16,121 nt of DNA from Candidatus Dormiibacterota bacterium (lineage in GTDB: Bacteria; Chloroflexota; Dormibacteria; Aeolococcales; Aeolococcaceae): assembly GCA_003170875.1 (NCBI GenBank), contig PMYJ01000199.1, positions 5,528-21,648 on the forward strand. The letters are read 5' to 3'. Positions 12,414 to 16,121 of the stretch are shown piece after piece (within the stretch, counting starts at the first letter, position 1; each line of letters starts with the position of its first letter). A model generated the notes under the pieces. That model worked only from the letters and a program-made list of their open reading frames with translations, did no database searches and was not told the origin of the DNA. A program made the position numbers and the translations under genes.

Positions 12414-13034
12414 ATGCACCGATCCCTGCGCCTCGCCGCCTCCGCTGCCCTCGGGTACGCCATCGGCTCGCTGCCGTCGGGCGTCCTGGTGGGGCGCCTC
12501 ACACGCGGGATCGACGTGCGCGAGCACGGCAGCCACAGCATGGGCATGGCCAACGTCCTTCGCACCGCCGGGCGCGGCCCGGCCGCGGTGACGCTGGCCC
12601 TCGACATCGGCAAGGGCGCCGCCGCGGCCCGGCTGGGCGAGGCTCTCTGTGGCCGCGCCGGCGGGGCGGCCGCCGGCCTCGGGGCAGTGGTCGGGCACTC
12701 CTGGCCGGTGTTCGCCGGCTTCCGGGGGGGCAAGAGCTCCGCCACCCTCTTCGGCGCCGTCAGCGTGCTCACCCCTCCGGTGGCCGGGGTGTCACTGGTC
12801 GCGGGCGTCACCGCCCTGGCCGTCTCCCGGCGGACCTCCGTGCTCTCGCTCTCCGGCAGTGCCGCCGGAGGCCTCGCCGCAGTCGTGCTGGGGCTGCGCC
12901 GCCGTGACACCGCCGGCCTTGCGCTAGCAGTACCGGGGGTCGCGGTCGTGATCTTCCGGCATCGAGAGAACATCGACCGGCTGATCCGCGGGATCGAGCC
13001 TTCCGTGGGTGACCCCGAGACGCCCTCCGCCTGA
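12414..13034 (+). CDS. plsY: PlsY-like glycerol-3-phosphate acyltransferase (divergent)
   Basis: A 206-aa membrane protein with the PlsY layout. Motif 1 is GYAIGSLPSGVLVGR (14-28), motif 2 is DVREHGSHSMGMANVLR (34-50) and motif 3 is GHSWPVFAGFRGGKSSAT (94-111). A terminal FRHRENIDRLIRG is the family's usual cytoplasmic end. PlsY transfers an acyl group from acyl-phosphate to glycerol-3-phosphate, the first step of phospholipid synthesis. Motif 2 normally reads GSGNxGATN and motif 3 GGKGVAT; here GSHSMGMAN and GGKSSAT break both, so activity or substrate may differ. I chose ATG 12414; a GTG at 12396 is in frame. CACACT upstream could serve a leaderless transcript. The symbol reflects family, not proven function. 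Confidence 0.8.
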   Translation: MHRSLRLAASAALGYAIGSLPSGVLVGRLTRGIDVREHGSHSMGMANVLRTAGRGPAAVTLALDIGKGAAAARLGEALCGRAGGAAAGLGAVVGHSWPVFAGFRGGKSSATLFGAVSVLTPPVAGVSLVAGVTALAVSRRTSVLSLSGSAAGGLAAVVLGLRRRDTAGLALAVPGVAVVIFRHRENIDRLIRGIEPSVGDPETPSA

Positions 13035-13137
13035 CCCGGCGCAACCACAGATCGAGGTCACGACACGCCTGATCCGGCGTTCCGCGGACACACTCCGTGC
13101 CACCCCTCCCGCCCCTCAGGCGAGGATGGCCGCGAGG

Positions 13138-13186
13138 GGATCCCGCTCAGCGGACCGCCCACGAGGACGACCCGGTGGCGGGATCC
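13138..13186. terminator. Inverted repeat between convergent plsY and dhaK
   Basis: GGATCCCGC (13138-13146) and GCGGGATCC (13178-13186) are perfect 9-bp inverted arms around a 31-nt spacer, which itself has a small CCGC/GCGG hairpin next to the first arm. It lies in the 166-bp gap where the two genes converge and could terminate either transcript. No T-tract is present. Confidence 0.35.
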
Positions 13187-13200
13187 CGCGGCCCTTCGGG

Positions 13201-14196
13201 TCAGAAGACCCTGATCGACACCTCCGCCGGCTCGTTCAGCAGCCCCTTGATCTCCTCGTTCACCTTGAGCAGGGTGAGCGATGCACCCGCCATCTCGAGC
13301 GAGGTGCAGTACTCGTTGACGTAGCTGCGGAAGACCTTGATGCCCTGAGCCTCGAGCTTCTTGTGCGCGATGCCGTAGAGGAGGTAGAGCTCGCCGATCG
13401 TCGTCCCGCCCAGCCCGTTGATCATGAGGGCGACCTCGTCACCACTCTTGAAGGGGAGGTCGGGCACCACCGCGTTGAGCATGATGTCGACGATCTCAGT
13501 CGCCGAGACCAGCTTGGTGCGCTGGCGGCCCGGCTCGCCGTGGATGCCGATGCCGACCTCCATCTCGTCGTCGGCGATCTCGAACAGCGGTGTGCCCTTG
13601 ACCGGCGGGGTGCAGGAGCTCAGCGCGATTCCCAGCGTCCTCACGTTGGCGATGACCTCATTGCCGATGCGCACCAGCTCCTCGAGCGACGCGCCCTTCT
13701 CGGAGGCCGCGCCCACCGCCTTGATCACGAAGAAGTTGCCGGCCACGCCGCGTCGACCCACCGTCCAGGTCGAGTCCTTGACGGCCACGTCGTCGTTGAC
13801 AAGCAGCGTCTCCACCTTGATGCCGTCCGCCTCGCACATCTCCCGGCCCTGCTCGAAGGCGAGCCGGTCACCCGTGTAGTTGTTGACGAGGTGAAGCACG
13901 CCCATGGGCGAGTTCAGCAGCTTGGTGGTCTCGTACACGAACTCCACCGGCGGTCCGGCGAAGACGTCTCCGGGGCAGGCCGCGTCCAGCATGCCCTTGC
14001 CCACGATCATGGTGTGGGCGGGCTCGTGGCCGGAGCCAGACCCCTGGATGATCGAGACCTTGTTCGCTTTGGGCATGTCGGCGCGGTAGATCAGGTTGTA
14101 CTTGGGCTCGTACTTGAGCCTCCCGTCGCTCGCCAGCTGGATGCCCTCCAGCATCTCGGGGACGAATTGTCTCGGGTCGTTGACGAACTTCTTCAT
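13201..14196 (-). CDS. dhaK: Dihydroxyacetone kinase, subunit DhaK
   Basis: A 331-aa full-length DhaK. The substrate pocket GSGSGHEPAH (52-61, H57), NNYTGDRLAF with D110 and GIGIHGEPG (215-223), carrying the His (H219) that covalently binds dihydroxyacetone as a hemiaminal, are all present. The final domain has INGLGGTT. DhaK binds dihydroxyacetone and receives phosphate from the nucleotide or phospho-carrier on DhaL, giving DHAP. AGGGAG lies 9 nt before the ATG, which overlaps the dhaL stop by 4 nt (ATGA). It is the last gene of the aldolase-HAD-dhaL-dhaK operon. No dhaM (PTS donor) is visible within the window, so the phosphate source cannot be decided. Confidence 0.95.
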   Translation of the reverse strand: MKKFVNDPRQFVPEMLEGIQLASDGRLKYEPKYNLIYRADMPKANKVSIIQGSGSGHEPAHTMIVGKGMLDAACPGDVFAGPPVEFVYETTKLLNSPMGVLHLVNNYTGDRLAFEQGREMCEADGIKVETLLVNDDVAVKDSTWTVGRRGVAGNFFVIKAVGAASEKGASLEELVRIGNEVIANVRTLGIALSSCTPPVKGTPLFEIADDEMEVGIGIHGEPGRQRTKLVSATEIVDIMLNAVVPDLPFKSGDEVALMINGLGGTTIGELYLLYGIAHKKLEAQGIKVFRSYVNEYCTSLEMAGASLTLLKVNEEIKGLLNEPAEVSIRVF

Positions 14197-14867
14197 GTGC
14201 CAGTCTCCCTCTGATGGAACTTCTCACGCCAAGCCGCGCTGATGCTTTGCAAGATGACGCCGATGGCAGTGGCCCCGGCGTCCACCGAGCCGATGCTCCG
14301 CTCTCCGGTGTAGGCGGCACGGCCGCGGAGGGCCAGCATCGGCTTGGTATCCTCGGCTGCCCGGACGGCCACGTCTGCGGCCTCCTGCAGCGCTGCGACC
14401 CCGTGATCCTGCGCCGCCTCGGGCCGCGCCAACCCGGCCTCCAGGGTGTCGATCGCGGGCACCAGCGCATCCAGGAGTGTCTTCTCCCCCAACGACGCCC
14501 CGCCGCGGTGCATGATCCCCGTGACGGCAGCGCGCAGGATGGCGATCACGTCGGCGCTGGTCAGGTCCGTCTTGTCACCGGCTGCCTGCGACGCCCGGAG
14601 GAAGGCCGTGCCCCAGATCGGACCGCTGACCCCGCCCACCTTGCCGGAGAGCACGAAGCCCACCTTCTTGAGAACCGCGCCCGCGCTGCTCCGATCAAAG
14701 GTGTCGTAGTCGCTGACCACCACCTCGAAGCCATTCCGGAGCGAGTAGCCGAAGTCGCCGTCGCCAACCACGCTGTCCAGCTCGGCGAAGTAGACGGCAT
14801 TGTCGACGATGGTCTTCGCCATCGTTCTCAGAACCAGATCGACCTCATCCATTGCGCTCGCCGCCAT
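14193..14867 (-). CDS. dhaL: Dihydroxyacetone kinase, subunit DhaL
   Basis: A 224-aa all-helical Dak2-domain protein. D31, D36 and D38 in LDSVVGDGDFG hold the two Mg ions that fix ADP/ATP in the family. GKVGGVSGPIWGTAF is the glycine-rich nucleotide cap, and MHRGGASLGEKTLLDAL and GAAYTGERSIG-like motifs follow (here GRAAYTGERSIGSVDAGA). The residue after the last metal Asp is Phe, where E. coli DhaL has His. The ATG at 14867 has AGGAG 8 nt upstream and lies 23 nt inside the preceding HAD gene; an internal ATG at 14852 is possible. It donates phosphate to the substrate held by DhaK. Overlaps on both sides imply tight co-translation. Confidence 0.93.
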   Translation of the reverse strand: MAASAMDEVDLVLRTMAKTIVDNAVYFAELDSVVGDGDFGYSLRNGFEVVVSDYDTFDRSSAGAVLKKVGFVLSGKVGGVSGPIWGTAFLRASQAAGDKTDLTSADVIAILRAAVTGIMHRGGASLGEKTLLDALVPAIDTLEAGLARPEAAQDHGVAALQEAADVAVRAAEDTKPMLALRGRAAYTGERSIGSVDAGATAIGVILQSISAAWREKFHQRETGT

Positions 14868-15681
14868 CCCGTGTGCTCCTCTTCTGCTTCCCTGACACTT
14901 CGAGGCCCGATCCCTTCAGGCAGGCCTCCAGGTCCCTTAGTGCGACGAAGTCCCCCGGACGTGCCGAGCTCCGGTTGGCGATCACCACGGTCTTCTCCCC
15001 TCCGGGTTCGCCCAGTGACGAGACCACCAGCGCCGCCTCACTGAAATCCTCGTGGGCCGTGTATCCGTTGACGGTGATGAGGCAGCGAAGGCCGGCGGCA
15101 CGCGCCGCCTCGAGGCCATTGCGCGAGTCCTCGATGACAAGGGCACCGGCCGAATCCACGCCCAGCCTCTCGAGAGCGAGAAGGTAGATGTCGGGAGCGG
15201 GCTTCTTGTGGGGGACGCAGTCACCTGCCAGCAGCGCATCGAAACGTGCCGCGCGGTCCGGGCCCGCCGCCCGTTCCAGGATGGCGCGCACCGACGGCTC
15301 CGCCGATGTCGAAGCCACCGCCACCTTCCAGCCTGCATCCTGAGCCTCGCCGATGATCCGCCGGATGCCGGGCCGCGTGGGCAGCTTCCCGGAGGCCACC
15401 ATCTCCGTGTAGATCTGGGTCTTGCGCCTGTGCCAGGTCGCGAGCAGCGCGGCCTTGCCCTCGGGATCGGCGGGCAGGTCGTGAGCGCGGACGAACTCAG
15501 GGGTGAGCTCGCTCGCCATCCGTTCCTTGCCGCCGGCAATCTCCAGCTTGTGGCCGTATTCCTCCTCCGACCACAGCAGCGGCACCCCGACCTCCCGGAA
15601 GGTCTGGTTGAAAGCGGGCAGATGACCGTAACGCTCCGTGTCGGCGAGGACACCGTCACAGTCGAAGATGATGGTGGTCAC
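14845..15681 (-). CDS. HAD-IA hydrolase, CbbY-like sugar-phosphate phosphatase
   Basis: A 278-aa protein. Motif I is IIFDCDGVLADTE (nucleophile D7, acid D9). A helical cap contains GHLPAFNQTFREVG and LEIAGGKERM, motif II is VAVASTS, motif III is the Lys in PHKKPAPDIY and motif IV is VIEDSRNGLEAARAAG. The cap pattern (GH..AFN, then GGKERM) is that of CbbY-type enzymes, one of which removes a phosphate from xylulose-1,5-bisphosphate, a RuBisCO inhibitor. A polar, Lys/Arg-rich tail of about 40 residues is extra. The GTG start overlaps the aldolase stop (GTGA), with GGAAGG 7 nt upstream. Longer in-frame extensions are antisense to the aldolase. Substrate is probably a sugar phosphate from this operon. 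Confidence 0.85.
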   Translation of the reverse strand: MTTIIFDCDGVLADTERYGHLPAFNQTFREVGVPLLWSEEEYGHKLEIAGGKERMASELTPEFVRAHDLPADPEGKAALLATWHRRKTQIYTEMVASGKLPTRPGIRRIIGEAQDAGWKVAVASTSAEPSVRAILERAAGPDRAARFDALLAGDCVPHKKPAPDIYLLALERLGVDSAGALVIEDSRNGLEAARAAGLRCLITVNGYTAHEDFSEAALVVSSLGEPGGEKTVVIANRSSARPGDFVALRDLEACLKGSGLEVSGKQKRSTRDGGERNG

Positions 15682-16121
15682 GCCCAGGCCTTCCCTTCGC
15701 TGCCGAAGAGCCGGATGTGGTACCTCGCCATCTCCATCACCGCAGCTCGCTGCGCCGTGAAGATGCCGGGCGGATCGTATTCGCCCGGGTGCGCGCTCAT
15801 ATACTCGAAGCCCGACTTCATGTAGGCGATCTTCAGCGCGGTCGAGATGTTCACCTTGGCGCAACCCCGACTGATCAGATCGCTGAACTGGTCCGGCGTC
15901 ATGCCGGTCCCACCGTGGAGGGCGACCGGGATGCCGGTGGCCTCGACGATGTCGGTGACACGCCCGCTGTCCAGCTTGGGCGTGCTCGCATACACACCGT
16001 GCGCGTTGCCGATCGCCGGGGCAAAGACGTCGACACCGGTGGCGCGCACGAAGTCGACCACCGTCTCCAGCGACTGGACGTGCTCGGCCTCGTCGCCGGT
16101 CATCTCCTCGGTCCGCTTGAA
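15678..16121 (-). CDS. Class II ketose-bisphosphate aldolase (C-terminal part; start outside window)
   Basis: The frame is open through the window edge; 147 residues are visible. VDVFAPAIGNAHGVYASTPK and VALHGGTGMTPDQFSDLISR are followed by GCAKVNISTALKIAY. These are the class II aldolase zinc-binding His motifs (NAHGVY and LHGG) and the NIST phosphate-binding loop. Such zinc enzymes reversibly split fructose-1,6-bisphosphate, or tagatose/sorbose bisphosphates and some ketose-1-phosphates, to DHAP and an aldehyde. The part that decides specificity is partly missing. It is the first visible gene of an operon with a CbbY-like phosphatase and DhaKL, whose products all meet at DHAP. The family is near certain, the exact substrate is not. 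Confidence 0.9.
   Translation of the reverse strand, partial: FKRTEEMTGDEAEHVQSLETVVDFVRATGVDVFAPAIGNAHGVYASTPKLDSGRVTDIVEATGIPVALHGGTGMTPDQFSDLISRGCAKVNISTALKIAYMKSGFEYMSAHPGEYDPPGIFTAQRAAVMEMARYHIRLFGSEGKAWA

Noticed and set aside
13009..14214. A 401-codon plus-strand frame rich in His, Leu and Asp.
   Set aside because: It is the reverse complement of dhaK, which has all its catalytic motifs; the reading is an artefact.
1..16121. CRISPR arrays, insertion sequences, toxin-antitoxin or phage-defence genes.
   Set aside because: No regularly spaced repeats, no transposase or integrase motifs and no toxin or defence protein families were seen; a tRNA next to gene stumps hints at past mobility but no element remains.

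Overview
The window is about 16 kb of very GC-rich bacterial chromosome with short intergenic gaps, frequent GTG starts, 4-nt stop/start overlaps and a few apparently leaderless promoters. The gene types (LapA-like and small hydrophobic membrane proteins, a TIGR03086-type mycothiol-linked isomerase fold, a GbsR/MarR regulator, a PlsY-like protein) point to a high-GC terrabacterial lineage. Candidatus Dormibacterota, or a relative in Chloroflexota or Actinomycetota, fits best. This assignment is an inference; no rRNA or marker gene settles it.

Left part (1-2631): a minus-strand membrane/envelope set consisting of a YggT-like protein, a 53-aa hydrophobic protein, a LapA-domain protein and the start of a class I mannose-6-phosphate isomerase. 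Upstream of it lies a small all-helical protein gene (1567-1911), transcribed divergently from an OmpR/PhoB-type winged-helix protein (2068-2631). The N-terminal half of the winged-helix protein is homologous to the small protein. A SnoaL/NTF2-like gene follows on the plus strand.

Middle part (3158-8310): a minus-strand pair of ArsB/SLC13-type permease and universal stress protein, then a second YggT-like paralogue whose upstream DNA matches that of the first. Next come a plus-strand URO-D-superfamily gene and a minus-strand cation/Ca2+ exchanger-fold transporter with a VOC-fold protein. A roughly 21-bp element (GTTGCTG-N3-T-N2-TTGCGRC) lies upstream of both YggT-like genes at nearly the same distance. 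A third copy lies between the divergent helical/winged-helix pair. I think this is a candidate operator for the winged-helix protein and the most interesting undescribed item here.

Right part (8790-16121): a plus-strand operon (GbsR/MarR regulator, NAD(P)-binding SDR-like protein, membrane protein, stump of a methyltransferase) starts behind a palindromic operator. It runs into a deletion scar where the methyltransferase stump faces the C-terminal stump of a phytoene-desaturase-like oxidoreductase, next to tRNA-Pro(GGG). A TIGR03086-type gene and a divergent plsY-like gene follow. The window ends with a tightly overlapped minus-strand operon: class II ketose-bisphosphate aldolase, CbbY-like HAD phosphatase, dhaL, dhaK. 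Together these four could handle dihydroxyacetone (phosphate) and a sugar bisphosphate or sugar-1-phosphate.
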